64,000 nucleotides of DNA from Angiostrongylus vasorum. Lineage: Eukaryota > Nematoda > Chromadorea > Rhabditida > Metastrongylidae. The notes under the pieces were generated by a model that had not been told where the DNA came from, did no database searches, and saw only the letters and a program-made list of their open reading frames with translations. Below are positions 21,018-31,592 of this stretch, in pieces; positions within the stretch are counted from its first letter, which is position 1; every line of letters begins with the position of its first letter. The position numbers and the translations under genes are program-made. The DNA is taken from contig JADANN010000401.1 in assembly GCA_018806985.1 (NCBI GenBank), positions 1,178,001 to 1,242,000 of the forward strand, in the 5' to 3' direction.

Positions 21018-22086
21018 GTGAGAGATTAGCCGAAGTTGCAACTTCTTGAGAGAGATTAAATGGAATCGTAGAGTTTGCTTCGATCTAGATTTATTGTAAT
21101 TGTTGATGAATAATAAAAACTAGCACGGAAATTAGCAAAGAGTGGTTGTGTCGCAGTATAAGGGATCCGAATCATTCTCGAATGAAATATACAATTTTTT
21201 TATGGATTCCTAAAAACTCATACATTCTGCTTGTCGTCTTTCTAAAACACCTTTGGTTATGAAGCAGCAAATACGTGGGCGTGACATGAAGAAAGCAGAG
21301 CTTGAAGAAATGATTCTTTGTCTTTCTCCAGATTTTGGATTATATCAGCTTTTTTCTTCGCTGAATTTGCACTCAACCCGGAAAACATAGCACATCCACT
21401 CACCTGCTGTCAGTATTACTTGTAATTCCATTTCGCACCTATTAATTCGAGTGGGAACAGCTAAAGTCCACAGTGCTTGCAACGGCAGTATAGTGGACAT
21501 TTCTTGCTCGAAAAACACTGTTAAGAAGCACCACGAGTTTGAACTAGCCCCTTTTTGGGAAAATAGGAATCTGTATACGTTCCATCCGAGAGTTTGGTGA
21601 AGTGCTACGCGTGTAAACTAGTATAATAGCTCGACAAGCTCTCTAATAGTGAATCTAAAGCATATTTGTTGGAATCGATCATGAATCATGTTTTCTGGAG
21701 ATCTCTCAAATGTTTGTTACAAAACTGTGAGGATAGGTCATAAGAGACTTCTTTAACTCATGAAGAAGAAGTTCTTAAGGAATTCGCTTTGACTTACCGT
21801 ATACGATGATACCCGAAACTGGTCTACTATCACAACAGTGCGACGAACACAGTGGCATTGTAGAACGAAACGGAAGACAGTACTGGTAAGCACACTATGA
21901 CTTCATACTTTTCTGTTATTTCCGTTTATTTCACTATACCGTCGTCAACGTTCTGTATAAAAGCAGTCATTCGTTTTTGGCCAGGATGACTTTTGAATCT
22001 CTAACGCCTTCACTATTCTCCCTACATTTTTTTTTCGTTTTTTTATCAATACTTAGGGGAGCATAACAATGTAGTAATAAACGCCA
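21018..22086. other. Intron or intergenic DNA
   Basis: Follows the GTGAGA donor at 21018. No repeat recognised and no exon that fits the phase of the preceding gene. Confidence 0.35.
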
Positions 22087-22099
22087 TACAATAGGCACA
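22087..22099. repeat. Target-site duplication of SINE-A, left
   Basis: TACAATAGGCACA, repeated exactly at 22391-22403. Confidence 0.92.
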
Positions 22100-22390
22100 A
22101 GGGCGCACGTGGCGCAATGGTTGGAGGCGCCACTGTGACACACGCGTGGAATCGATCCCAGCGCCAGTGGCTTACCAAGCTTTCCATCCCTCCGCGGTCG
22201 GCAAATTGGCATGTATCAGGCTTGTTTGGGAGGATAGTAGCACTGGCTCGATACATCGGTAGGCCACCGCGAGTCATTGTAAAGGCCAGATATGCATTAA
22301 GTCACCTCCAACAATACTTAATGAAGTCGAATGCATGACGCATCCCTCAGGGGATTGATCAACGCGAAGAGCTTTGTCCTTTTTTAGCTT
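22100..22390 (+). mobile_element. SINE-A reference copy
   Basis: Best-preserved copy, 291 bp. The tRNA-like head has an A box in GTGGCGCAATGGTTGGAGG and a B-box-like GTGGAATCGATCCC. The family core follows (CCGCGGTCGGCAAATTGG, GGGAGGATAGTAGCACTGG, CTCGATACATCGGTAGG), then the tail (GCATGACGCATCCCTCAGGGG, GATTGATCAACGCG) and a short T-rich end. A perfect 13-bp duplication flanks it. This is direct evidence of retroposition with transcription from an internal RNA polymerase III promoter. Confidence 0.93.
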
Positions 22391-22403
22391 TACAATAGGC
22401 ACA
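22391..22403. repeat. Target-site duplication of SINE-A, right
   Basis: TACAATAGGCACA, identical to 22087-22099. A second tRNA-like fragment with GGTTCGACTCC follows at once (22404-22470). Confidence 0.92.
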
Positions 22404-22868
22404 GCACACAGGTTCGACTCCTGCCCAGGCAAACCAACCCTCCTATGCGGGGCCAGCCTCCAGTATTAGATTAGACGTTGTTCCATACGATATCCACGTA
22501 AATTTTAGACGTTATATCTTGAACAATGAAAAAAACCTGCTTTGTAAAAAAGTTTTAAAGCATGAAGATAGGTAGGCACTGAACACTGCCTATTTGTCTA
22601 TTTGCTATCACTTCCACTACTCTATACTTGGTTGATGTTCGTTATGGTCGGCTTTACAACTGCCAGCAAATTAGCTAGTTAATTATTACTAGCCTAAAAT
22701 AGAACTCGAACTCTGGATAGGCTCTCTACTTCAAGAACACTAAAGATGTACCGTACTCTTTTGAAAAATCTTAAGAGGATATTGGGTTTGGACATCACCT
22801 AGAAAAAAAACCGTCAAAATATGTCACACACTTTCCCATATGTCTAGTAGATCCTTTTATCAGTTGCT

Positions 22869-23372
22869 TCAAATGTTTTCCCTAGAATTTGCAGAGTGTA
22901 CTGTAAACTTGTGAAGCCGAAAGCGGAAACTGTAGCGCATTGAGGGAATGCTGATTGCATTAATAAATCGCTCTTCACGAATGCTGCCCAACATGTCAGG
23001 ATCAGCAAAACTCACTCTTCCTGAAAGCAACAGAACTAGTGCTGTCGTTGCTGAATCAACCAAATGACCACTGTCTTTGTGTTGTTTTCGATCTTTCTTT
23101 GTTCGTGCTATAAGAGCGTGATATCGAATAGTAACCGGCTTGCTCGTAGTCGTTCCCATACCGTCGCCAGCCACGTTATCCACTCAATCAATGTTGGTTT
23201 GAGACATATGGACGGATACTGGAAGAATGTAACGAGCACGTGATCTATGACAATGCCTGATGACATTCGTGAACCTGCACTTCTCCCACAGGCGTACACT
23301 TCCTCTCTCCGCTTCTGCTTGGAAGGCTGGAAATAAACTGCTTTTTTTTGTTATTTTAAGTTTTTCTTCCAA
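22869..23372 (-). CDS. Candidate minus-strand coding region, unresolved frame
   Basis: A 104-codon open frame (22869-23183) overlaps another of 63 codons (23108-23299) and one of 62 codons (23184-23372), all on the minus strand. Splice-like sites occur inside: TTGCTTTCAG as acceptor and AAGA/GTGAGT as donor near 23015-23030. The middle frame contains YACGRSAG and SGIVID, loosely like the actin phrase YASGRTTGIV.D, but flanking residues do not follow actin. It may be a multi-exon gene or a pseudogene; no assignment is justified. Confidence 0.25.
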
Positions 23373-23941
23373 AGTCTAAAGGTCGTCACATCATCAGTAG
23401 TTGCGGCCAGCTTAGTTTTAGTGGAAAGCTTGGAATGTTTCATAACTCAGCTTGATTATAAAGTAACGAAATAGACTAGGACGCATAAGATTTCAATAAT
23501 CCAGGCGTTTATTTATTTCTCTAGCATAGAATTCTGGCACTTTAGAGGTGACAAATTTTCGAATGCCCTTTCTCCGGCTGTAGACGATTCTCTCATCAAT
23601 CACATTTCGAGGTGCTGGAAACATCCTGCATCAGTTCATTGAATTTTTCTTCACTTTCGGTTCATATAAAGTCCCTCAGATTTGTTGTTCTACTTAGGCC
23701 AAATTGTTCTTTAAGCTTTCAAACCGACGTCTTTAAATCAGCTTCAGCTGATGTCTCTTCGTTGAAGATTATCATTGTAATAGTTATGCCATCATCATGT
23801 CATTAATCAATAACCTTTCTCAAACCCAAAGACATAGCTTTCTATCAAAGTTGTGCTCTTTTTTTCAAGAAATGCTTCATGGACTACAAGTGAGCTTCGC
23901 CTCCCTCTATGGCGCATTTCGCACCTCTAACGACTAAGCAG

Positions 23942-25117
23942 ATATTGCGATTTATGCGGAGTCGGTGAACAAGTTGAGTCACAGCTGAATGATGGACTAC
24001 ATCAGGTAGGAGAATTCAAGAAACCATGTCCTCTAGTCGCAATATATCTTGATAAGTCTAAGAAGAACGACGAAAAGTATAAGATGAGAAAGCGATGAAA
24101 GCGGTATACTGTGAAATTGACAGTGGATTGAAACGCGATAATTTCAGTTTCTGCCGTCGTCCGCTGGCGACACTCCTCGAAGTGGCGAGAGATGCAAGCC
24201 GATTTCTGCGAATGAATATGATTTTAAGGTACATTGAACTCATTCTTTACCAGGATGTTGCACCAGTAGTTCTTGATGGTGATGTTTAGCTTCCATTAAT
24301 AATAGCGAAACCCCTTCTACTGGCAGATTCCCTTATGAATATCGGTGGAGTTCTAGAGTATTTGGACAGCCAACGAATACGTCAGATAAAAAGAGATTAT
24401 ATAGATGGATTTCTGATTTAGGCTAAGACCATTTTATGAAGTGATCTTGTTTAGAGATTGATAAGTTTACCGAATAGGGACACGCTTGAACACCTCATTC
24501 GAAATAAGGTGAAAGGCATAGATGACGAAATCAAAAAACGGCTCAACAAAGGGAGAGGTCGATTCCAAGTGTTTCTCAATCTCATTGCAGCCGATAAACC
24601 GTCAATATCGCAAAAACGCTGGTTTAACGGCTCCAAGGAGGTGAGTTGACCATCGTCGCTGTTAACTGCTTTTTTTAATCAGGCAACTTCTTAACTACAA
24701 CTTAAACACTAGAAAAAAGAAGAACAACTAGTTAAGTAGTTCCGAGTTAAATGATTCCTACCAAAAACCCCTAAGGACAACTGCTGGCTTCTCTTCGCCT
24801 CCGGATAGAAAGGGTCGTACGGCCTAGTTTCTATGAAACTAGGGTGTTACCCTTCAACTTTAAGTTTCGATTTAGCCTCGTTAATGATTACTTAACTCCG
24901 TTTTTATTAGTACATAACAGGCGGTGCACATTCTATACATTAATACGTGACACGTGGTTGGTGGTTGTGGTTGGTATGAACTCTATATGGGTCATTCTCC
25001 TTCTGGTGCTTTATTTTATAATATAAAACACTTTTCTTGCAGCAGTCAACTAATAGCTTACCCAATAGAGGTGTCGTGGCGGGAATCAGCTGGGAAACGC
25101 TTTACCCCTGCACTTAA
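23942..25117 (+). CDS. Candidate four-exon gene, product unknown
   Basis: Exons 23942-24005, 24148-24228, 24455-24640 and 25043-25117 join at three phase-0 junctions. Donors are GTAGGA, GTACAT and GTGAGT; acceptors are ATTTCAG, TTGTTTAG and TTTCTTGCAG. The predicted peptide has CDLCGVGEQVE in the first exon, a Pro/Ser-rich second exon (GDTPRSGERCKP), and a Lys/Arg-rich helical third exon (GIDDEIKKRLNKGRGRF). A short last exon with ISWETLYPCT ends at TAA. The phases agree by more than chance would suggest, but no family was recognised. The first exon needs an upstream partner, and alternative frames run through exons 1 and 4. The CxxC followed by a helix recalls saposin-like domains only weakly. 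Confidence 0.38.
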
Positions 25118-25484
25118 GAAATTTTCGAAAAAAACTTTTTTCTCCAGCGAGTTCATTGACTGATGAATTCATTGCCAATTGACTGCTATTTAGATTACAA
25201 TCACTAAGATGAACCATAGTTATCGAATGGAATGTTCAAGTATAAAAGATATCAAAATAGATAGTGCAGGCTCTAAAGCACTTCAAAATGCTGGAATGGA
25301 TGCCCTGTCCTGATAACAACTCCTTAGTTCCTATACTTATGAAAAGATTATCGTTTGCTGTCAGAGAACAATCAAGTCTGTCAAGGTTGAAAATTACGCG
25401 TCGTTTCAAGGATAAAAACTAAACGAGGCTGAAAACAGCGCGGGAGTTATGGCTTAAAAACCTGGGTTTTATAGGGTTGTGCAG

Positions 25485-25704
25485 GTCGTCAAATGATAAT
25501 CTTTTCAACATTGCCATTCCGTTATCACTGCCATATATACATGTGATTCAGTGCAAGTGCTGTAACACCGGTTCAAATTCATGCGGTTCACTCTCCTATC
25601 TCTACTGCAATATCGAAGATTGTAAGAGTGGCTGGGCTTTGCAATGTCTTCACAACACAGCCAGGATAGCTGCTTGCTATACCGTAGAGTTTAACTACAG
25701 GTAA
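25485..25704 (+). CDS. Candidate terminal exon of a cysteine-rich secreted protein
   Basis: Begins after TTGTGCAG and stays open for 72 codons to TAA at 25702-25704. The peptide contains IAIPLSLPYIHV, then nine cysteines within about 50 residues: CKCC, SNSC, LYCNIEDC, LQC and AAC. It ends CYTVEFNYR. Regular cysteine spacing with Trp and Tyr between suggests an extracellular disulfide-bonded fold. The exon starts needing two carried bases, so it does not follow directly on the exon ending at 21017 (one carried base). It may belong to the same gene through a missed exon or to another gene. Family not recognised. Confidence 0.45.
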
Positions 25705-25904
25705 ATCGTAACAGTAAACAGTTTATTGACCTCAGAGTCACGGCTTCGTTATAAAAAAATATGGGTATAAACTGGTTAAAATCTTAAGATAATCAATAGC
25801 GATGTCTTAGTGAGGTGTTGAAGGCTTGTGGAATCTTATAGTCGTTGTGTCTTTTTACGTCATCTTTTCGCACCCTCTGAAAATGCGCTTTATATCCCCG
25901 AGAC
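25705..25904. other. Short intergenic DNA
   Basis: Nothing recognised between the Cys-rich exon and PLE-3. Confidence 0.4.
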
Positions 25905-25994
25905 TAAATTTTTTACTAATCTCGGCATTGATCAAATAATTCACTGTTTTCTAAACGAGCAAACGAGGTTGCTACTTTATCTTTTTTTGCCAAA

Positions 25995-26033
25995 AAGCTG
26001 ACAGTTCGGAAGATTTCCCTTTTCTCAGAGCCT
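25995..26033 (-). ncRNA. Hammerhead ribozyme relic, PLE-3 left end
   Basis: AGGCU, CUGAGAA, a loop region, GAACUGUC and AGCUU on the minus strand. Stem I still pairs, but core positions (GA to AA after CUGA; the A of GAAA) are altered, so it is probably inactive. Confidence 0.55.
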
Positions 26034-26253
26034 GGAAAAGTAGATGAACTGGAAACTAGCCGCCCAAACACCTCCATAACCATAGTAGAAAACCACGGCA
26101 CCTAGCTTTCAACCGCACTAGATATAAAACATCTTTGCACGCTCACCGCTCTCTATGAGTTTTCCACTGAGAGCATTCCACGTGGAGACTAACCGTGAAC
26201 AGCTGGCATGGAAGAGTAATGAGCCACACTTACGTTAAAATATCAATCTCAAA

Positions 26254-26500
26254 TTGCTTATATACTTGCTGAGCAGACAAGACATGTTATTTTATTTCTT
26301 TATTACGGTGAAGCTATCGTTTTGGCTTATTTCGCCTTGCGGAAGGTTTCCGTATTAGGTAGGCGGAATTTGCCGAAACGTCAACTTCGTTCTAATAAAG
26401 AAGTAAAATAACATCTCGTGCTTGCTCAACAAGGATAGAAAGAATTATTTGATCAATGCTGAGGTGAATAGAAAGTCACTCTCAGATGTTGTGTAAGATC
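26254..26500. mobile_element. PLE-end foldback (type A) nested in PLE-3
   Basis: The left arm (minus) carries ATGTTATTTTATTTCTTTATT then AAGCTATCGTTTTGGC. The right arm (plus) carries GGCGGAATTTGCCGAAACGTC, AATAAAGAAGTAAAATAAC and CTTGCTCAACAAGG. They are inverted copies of the PLE type-A terminus with about 25 bp between. The right arm keeps GAAACGUC of the hammerhead. Confidence 0.75.
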
Positions 26501-26745
26501 CCACGTGATAAGAGGCCCTCCTCCTTGCAGTTCATTATCTAATTCTTGGAATCTATCCAGAATATTTCAAAAGTTTAGCGCTGATGTTTTAGACTTTACT
26601 GCGAAGATGATGACTTCCACTTCAAGATCTTCCCGTTATTCGTATGCGTTCCATGCACGCCTAGTGGGAAAATTCATTTAGCTCTGCGTTTACCATCTGG
26701 ATATTCTCTTGCACGGATGCAGAGTGGTCTACCCGTTTCGCCAAC

Positions 26746-27261
26746 TTATTCGTCCCCACATTCTTTACAAGAGACCACATAAACCGTATCCAGACTCATG
26801 CAATAACCGTCTCTATCGTTAGAGCAGATTGTGCAATTTTGCGTTGTGCGTAGACAACCATTTACGCGACTGCGAACTAGCTGGTGTCCGAGAGTGTCCG
26901 TTGGTATTTTATTCACTGTTAGTGTGTCCTCTAGACCGGTCCTTGTTAGGCGACGTTTTATAGCTGCACTTATTTCTTTGGAAATAAAGAGCAAGATAAA
27001 TAGAACCTCATCCTCACGTAAATTACCGCTTTGGGAGTGTTTTCCTCTATGCCTATCCGGACGAGTTTCGTAGCCATTCGAAATGGCTGCCAGTTTCCAG
27101 GATTCCTCCTTCTGCTCTCTTCCTATGCTAACAGTGGTGTCTGTTCGAAACATTTTACTCACAAACGTTCTTTTTGTGTGGAGAGTGAGAATAAATGTTA
27201 GTTCGAGCAGAGGAAAAGAGCCAAAGGAAGATTCTCTGAAAATGGTGAGGCAAATAACCAT
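26746..27261 (-). pseudogene. PLE-3 left half: pre-endonuclease and GIY-YIG fragment
   Basis: A 171-codon frame on the minus strand. It contains SIGREQKEESWKLAAISNGY, a basic segment (AAIKRRLTRTG), and the Cys-rich lead-in CLRTTQNCTICSN. It ends in VSCKECGDE, the start of the endonuclease signature; the next codons continue as YIGETG before frames break. It is the longest open segment of any PLE here but lacks the polymerase. Confidence 0.8.
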
Positions 27262-27870
27262 TTACGATGGCCACGAAACAGTAGCTGCTCGAAGTAGGTT
27301 TGAAGAAAATGCCATTTTTCTTCCTTTCGTCCAAACAAGAACTCTAGTAGGAATAAGGTCCGTTCTCTCCAGCCCACCATTTTCAAGGAAATAAGCATAG
27401 CTATAAAACGTTGCTTGAAAAGGGTCGGTCAAGAGAATTCGATAACAATGATTGAAATACCACAGAACACTTAAAAGGTCAGTTCGTAGTCGTCTTTACA
27501 ATTGTCTATGCACAACGCAAAATTGCATTGTATACCCTTATATAGGAATGGTGATCGCATGAGTTCGAGTACGGCGTACCTAAAGCATGTGCCCATGAAT
27601 ACATTGTCGAAACGGGTAGACCACTCTGCGTCCGTATAAAAGAACAGCTAGTCGGTAAACTTAAGTTAAACGAAATACCTCATTAGACGTTTAGAGGAAA
27701 CAGAGACATAACTGGGAAGATTTCGAAGTAGAAGTTACCATCCTCGAACAAGAGCCAAAAAACTGAGGTGCTCAAAACACTCGAAGCATTCTGGATTAAT
27801 TCCAAAAATCTAAAAAATGAACTGCAAGGAAGAATGCCTCATCATCACACAAGATCTCACGCAGTATCTG
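27220..27870 (+). pseudogene. PLE-3 right half: GIY-YIG fragment
   Basis: Same protein region as the left half, on the opposite strand: EPKEDSLKMV, then ISIAIKRCLKRVG, a Cys-rich block (CLCTTQNC), and a degenerate endonuclease in which CGDEYIGET has become a shifted HEYIVETG. Several stops. Confidence 0.75.
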
Positions 27871-28088
27871 AGACTGATATTTTGACGTGAGAGACATATT
27901 ACGACTCTATGTGAATTCTGTGCGGTCGGTCTCCACGTGGAATACTCTCGATGGAAGACTCATAGAGAGCGATGAGCATTCGAAGATGTTTTATATCTAG
28001 TGCGATTGAAGACTAGGAGCCGTGGTTTTTCCTTTGATGTTATGAAGATGTTTGACTGGCCAGTTTTTCTGGTTAACTTGACCTTTCC

Positions 28089-28127
28089 AAGCTCTGAAAA
28101 AGGCGAAATCCTCTGAATGGTCAGCTT
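28089..28127 (+). ncRNA. Hammerhead ribozyme relic, PLE-3 right end
   Basis: AAGCU, CUGAAAA, a stem II relic, GAAUGGUC and AGCUU. Stem I is perfect, but the core is damaged (CUGAAAA for CUGANGA). Confidence 0.55.
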
Positions 28128-28404
28128 TTTGAGAAAAAAAGAATAGAGAGAAAAGCAAACGCGTGTTTGTTCATCTAGGGAACTGTGAATTAAGCTTATT
28201 ACTTTTTGCATATATGTGTTCAACGGTTCAGGAAGCGTAGAAATCTCACTGCGATGTACATAGTTATTGGTTTGGTCTTATACCCGGGTGAACAAAAAAC
28301 TTTCTTCTATTCGAGGTATAAATTGAGATAGGACTGTCTAGAGGGTAAGAAACCACTTTGCCCATCAGTTGGGTCACGAGACTCTTGTATAGGCTAGGTA
28401 TGCA

Positions 28405-28740
28405 AGACGTTAGGGAGCGAATAGCACAGCGATAGTGAAAGCGGTCATCAAGAGCGCGGTGCTGGTTCGATCCCGATTCGGGCTCACTGAGACTCATTAC
28501 TCAGGGGTCTGAAACTTGGTAGCTGTACTCCACCAGCATTCAACGACATTGAGAAAGAAAGGAAAATCCTCAAGCAACAGCGGAAGCCACACTTTAGCGT
28601 TGGAAGTCCCTCGTGGATTATTGTTGCGAGAAGACGAATCGAGTACGAGAAGTGCTAGGATCCGCACAGTAGATGTGAAACACGAGTCATATAAAAAATG
28701 CATAGCGTCACGCATAGCTTCGACTTGTAAATAAGTCAAA
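28405..28740 (+). mobile_element. SINE-B copy
   Basis: Head GGGAGCGAATAGCACAGCGA with A-box spacing and a B box GGTTCGATCCCGA (28460s). The SINE-B body follows (CCACCAGCATTCAACGAC, GGAAAATCCTCAAGCA, AGTGCTAGGATCCGCACAG) and ends near GAGTCATATAA. Confidence 0.8.
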
Positions 28741-28861
28741 AACTATTAGATTACCTTAGAGAAGATTGCCATGCCAACAGATTCAAACTTCTTCTCTTAG
28801 GTGTTTAGAGCATCATCTTCAATTATGTTACCACATACGTCATCATCTTTTCTTTTTCAGA

Positions 28862-28950
28862 ATGACAACATCGTACGCAGATGTAGTGGAATTTCTTCAA
28901 CAGAATGGTTATCCAAATCAGGAAGCTCACATAACACAACCTAGAATGAT
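28862..28950 (+). CDS. Candidate first exon with trans-splice-like acceptor
   Basis: ATG follows one base after TCTTTTTCAG, as expected for spliced-leader addition in nematodes. The exon encodes MTTSYADVVEFLQQNGYPNQ and about ten more residues, then a donor GTAAGC. It ends in phase 2. The next TTTTCAG (29010-29016) leads into a stop in that phase, so the second exon is not identified and the gene may be truncated. No signal peptide; the product is unknown. Confidence 0.4.
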
Positions 28951-28954
28951 GTAA

Positions 28955-29213
28955 GCCTTTGTTTCATCACGCATTACAACTAAAATAAAAAAAATCGGTG
29001 CTACACCATTTTCAGTCTCATTTAAATTCACACCGACAGTGAATCTGCAAGATCAAGGCTCTGTGGTGACCTGATGAACGAATACAGAATTCATCGAAAA
29101 GTATACTATAAACTAAGTGGTCAAGAGAAATGGAGGTCCTAAAGATTACTTTTACCTAACAAGATGACATAAATAGATAATTGATGCAGTTGGGGTAATC
29201 AACTAACATAACA
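28955..29213. other. Intergenic DNA
   Basis: No recognised repeat or exon. Confidence 0.35.
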
Positions 29214-29225
29214 GAGTATATATAC

Positions 29226-29407
29226 CGCATGGCGTGGTGGTGAACGCGTACCCCACAAAGGGTAATACCGCGTTCGTTCCCCACCGCAGACACCTGCGGT
29301 CCGGAGTTTTGCAAATATCTCAGCATCATTGTGGTTGTTTCACACATAATACCCTGGTGTGATAAATTGTAGTAGGCAGTAAATAAGAAGTCAACATTTT
29401 GATAACG
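29226..29407 (-). mobile_element. Family C copy with exact target-site duplication
   Basis: A 182-bp truncated unit (CATGGCGTGGTGGTGAACG, CCTGCGGTCCGGAG, GTAGGCAGTAAATAAG). GAGTATATATAC at 29214-29225 is repeated exactly at 29408-29419, and three of the four bases before it also match. Confidence 0.88.
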
Positions 29408-29474
29408 GAGTATATATACATATATCTTCTTTCTTAATATCCGTCGTAAATCAGCCTTTCTCACATTCGATTCG

Positions 29475-29760
29475 TTTCCTCACATCCATCACCCAAAAAG
29501 GTGTTATTTTACGTGTGGCTTCCAGTGCTGCTTGAGGATTTTACTTTCACTTTGAATGTCGTTGACATAGCAAGGCTACAGCGTCCCCATTTGGATTGCA
29601 GAGAGTGATTTTTTCCCAGACAAGTCCGATTCCGATTTCTCGACCCCGAAGGATGAGAGGATTCTTGAGCTCAGGGGTGGGGATGAACCAGTACCGCCTT
29701 GTGATGATCGCCACCGCAACCACCATGATATCCTCCCCCCTTTCTAGCTTTAAGTAGAAC
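29475..29760 (-). mobile_element. SINE-B copy
   Basis: Minus-strand: TTCGTTTCCTCACATCC, GTGCTGCTTGAGGATTTT, GAATGTCGTTGAC, then the common SINE core (AGACAAGTCCGATTCCGATTTC) and a tRNA-like head near 29690-29750. Confidence 0.8.
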
Positions 29761-29764
29761 GATG

Positions 29765-30900
29765 AAATCCACCAAAATCGCCAACGAATTTCAAAGAAAT
29801 TTTGTTTAAGAACGATGTTAGCCCATAAAAAAATAAAGGATTTGATTCGCATCCCATAACCTACAAATGCTATTTATAGCCCTATTGTTCCCCCCTCTTT
29901 ACCCTTATAATGTTAGCCATTCGTATCTAAACTCAACTGGAATAAAACTAAGCTCTTAAATCCCATCTTTCTTCTTACAGGCAATAGTACTTAATACAAA
30001 AATTTTTTTTGAAGAAACAGGTTCAGCACCTATACTTCTAGTCTTTTCTGTTTATTTCCGAAGGTTAACAAAGCCAAAAAAGCGTGTACCCCGGGAGAAA
30101 TATTTTTAACGTTACAGTACGCTGTCATTTTGCTCTCGAACTGTTCGCATTAATGTTATAGGGAGCACCGCGACGTCATAGAACAACCAGAAACGGCGAG
30201 TGGTTCTCTCCAAGAACAATGTGTATCTACAATGGCTTGGCGGAAGACACATCTACGACGGTTCATAAATTCATTGAATTCAAATTTTTTCAAAATCCAC
30301 GAAAATCTTCGACCGGCTTTAAGCAAATCTTTCATAAGAGCGGTGTCAGCTCAGAAAAAATAAAGGCATCGACTCACATTCTTACACCTTTCCTCCTTGC
30401 ACTTATACTTACAGCGTTCTCTCCTCCCAACGATCTACCGCCTCATTGTGGTTAGAAGGTGTTCCTGGGTGTTTCTCCTGTTTTTCAATTTTTTGGATCT
30501 TAATTACTGCGCTATTTGGATTGAGCGTCCCAAATGCACGTTTAGGCAACATTCCTAATTCCAGATTCTGTAATTTTTTTCTTTTCTAGTTAGTCATCCA
30601 TGGTGGTAGCTTGTTTAGAGCCTGGAAAGGAGATGAACAAAGTCTCGTTCAGTGATCTATAAATTCCATACAGGAAGGTAGCTAATTGATGTCAGCTATA
30701 AGCAATTCCTCCTACATCATGGCTCATCATCCTAGAAGACGCTTCGATTCTCTTGATGTCTACACTGTATTCCTGTCATCTTATCCACTAAAGCGTAGAT
30801 TATTAACACATCATCGATTCATCTGTGCTTGGCCCTAAATCGCTTTTTTCAACAAGCATCGCTGATGAGCTCTGTGGTTTGTGCCCTGGATCGTAAACAT
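29765..30900. other. Intergenic DNA with small repeat fragments
   Basis: 30420-30480 is a 5' fragment of family D (CTCCCAACGATCTACCGCC, GGTGTTCCTGGGTG). 30590-30650 has AGCTTGTTTAGAGCCTGGAAAGG, a PLE type-A end from which the hammerhead core has been deleted. The 78-codon frame at 30219-30455 runs into the D fragment and is not a gene. Confidence 0.5.
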
Positions 30901-30905
30901 GTGAG

Positions 30906-31300
30906 TCAGCTCCTCAGCGTTGTGTCAGGGCCAGGACGTATCAAGTAGGTGAACTTCTTTTGTTGGATGCTTGGCGACCTCCTTAAGAGGCTTCCAGAAC
31001 GTTCGATGCTGCTTTGTGCCTTCTGTGTAGCTCCTGTTTGATGTCGTTCTTTTAGGTTTATTAACGTCTTTTGGAAAAAAAGAAAACAAGTAACAAGCTG
31101 AATGATAACTCAAACTTCGAGACTTACTTCCTTAGTACAAATTAGACATGCGTCCCTCGTTTTCGGATCGATGATTCGGCTTGATTTCGTCGTGCCACGG
31201 TTTTTTCCATGAGCTTCATATCTCTTCCAAGTGGTGGCCTTCTCTGCTTTGTTTACCTCCTTAAACATCTCTTTCGTATTTTGAACGATAGTGATGCTGT
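30906..31300 (-). CDS. Candidate two-exon gene end (minus), product unknown
   Basis: Exon 31128-31300 starts after CTTTGTAG, ends at a consensus donor GAA/GTAAGT, and is followed by a 60-nt intron ending TTTTTCCAAAAG. The last exon, 30906-31067, joins in phase 0 and ends in TGA. Peptide features: NTKEMFKEVNKAEK, IIDPKTRDACLICTKE in the first exon; then a Ser/Arg-rich tail with RSGSLLRRSPS, like basophilic kinase sites. RFVDSITIVQNTKEM just upstream also resembles a decayed RTE polymerase box, so a retroelement relic remains possible. Confidence 0.35.
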
Positions 31301-31592
31301 CTACAAAGCGGTTTCAGTTTCATGGTACACTCAATTCCGGCCATGAATACTTTTAGCGAACTGGTGCTCCCTTGTTGACTATTCTTTTTTAAGAGGATCA
31401 TCAAAGAACAAAAAATTAAGGAGCTGTATTATCGAGAAAAATAGCAATGAAATATAGTTTCTATCTTGTCTTGTGTAGGAACAGTACATCGGGAAGTGAG
31501 TGAGCTGCGGCAAGGTGGGCGCTAGTTTCCGCTAGTTTTTAAGCGAACTATTTTTGTAGCACAGCAAAGCTAGAAATTTAGATGGGTAGGAC

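Larger units (their letters stand above)
25905..28140. mobile_element. PLE-3, two Penelope-like 3' halves joined head to head
   Basis: The left part (25905-about 27180) is in minus orientation and the right part (about 27220-28140) in plus orientation. Both run from the region before the GIY-YIG domain outward through the same 3' sequence to a hammerhead-bearing end. They meet near 27200, where the left reads ISNGYET and the right DGHETV, the same place in the protein. A separate small foldback lies inside the left half at 26254-26500. No reverse-transcriptase catalytic motif is present. Confidence 0.8.

Noticed and set aside
22869..23299. Actin-like phrase YACGRSAG...SGIVID
   Set aside because: The match needs a five-residue insertion, and neighbouring residues do not resemble actin.
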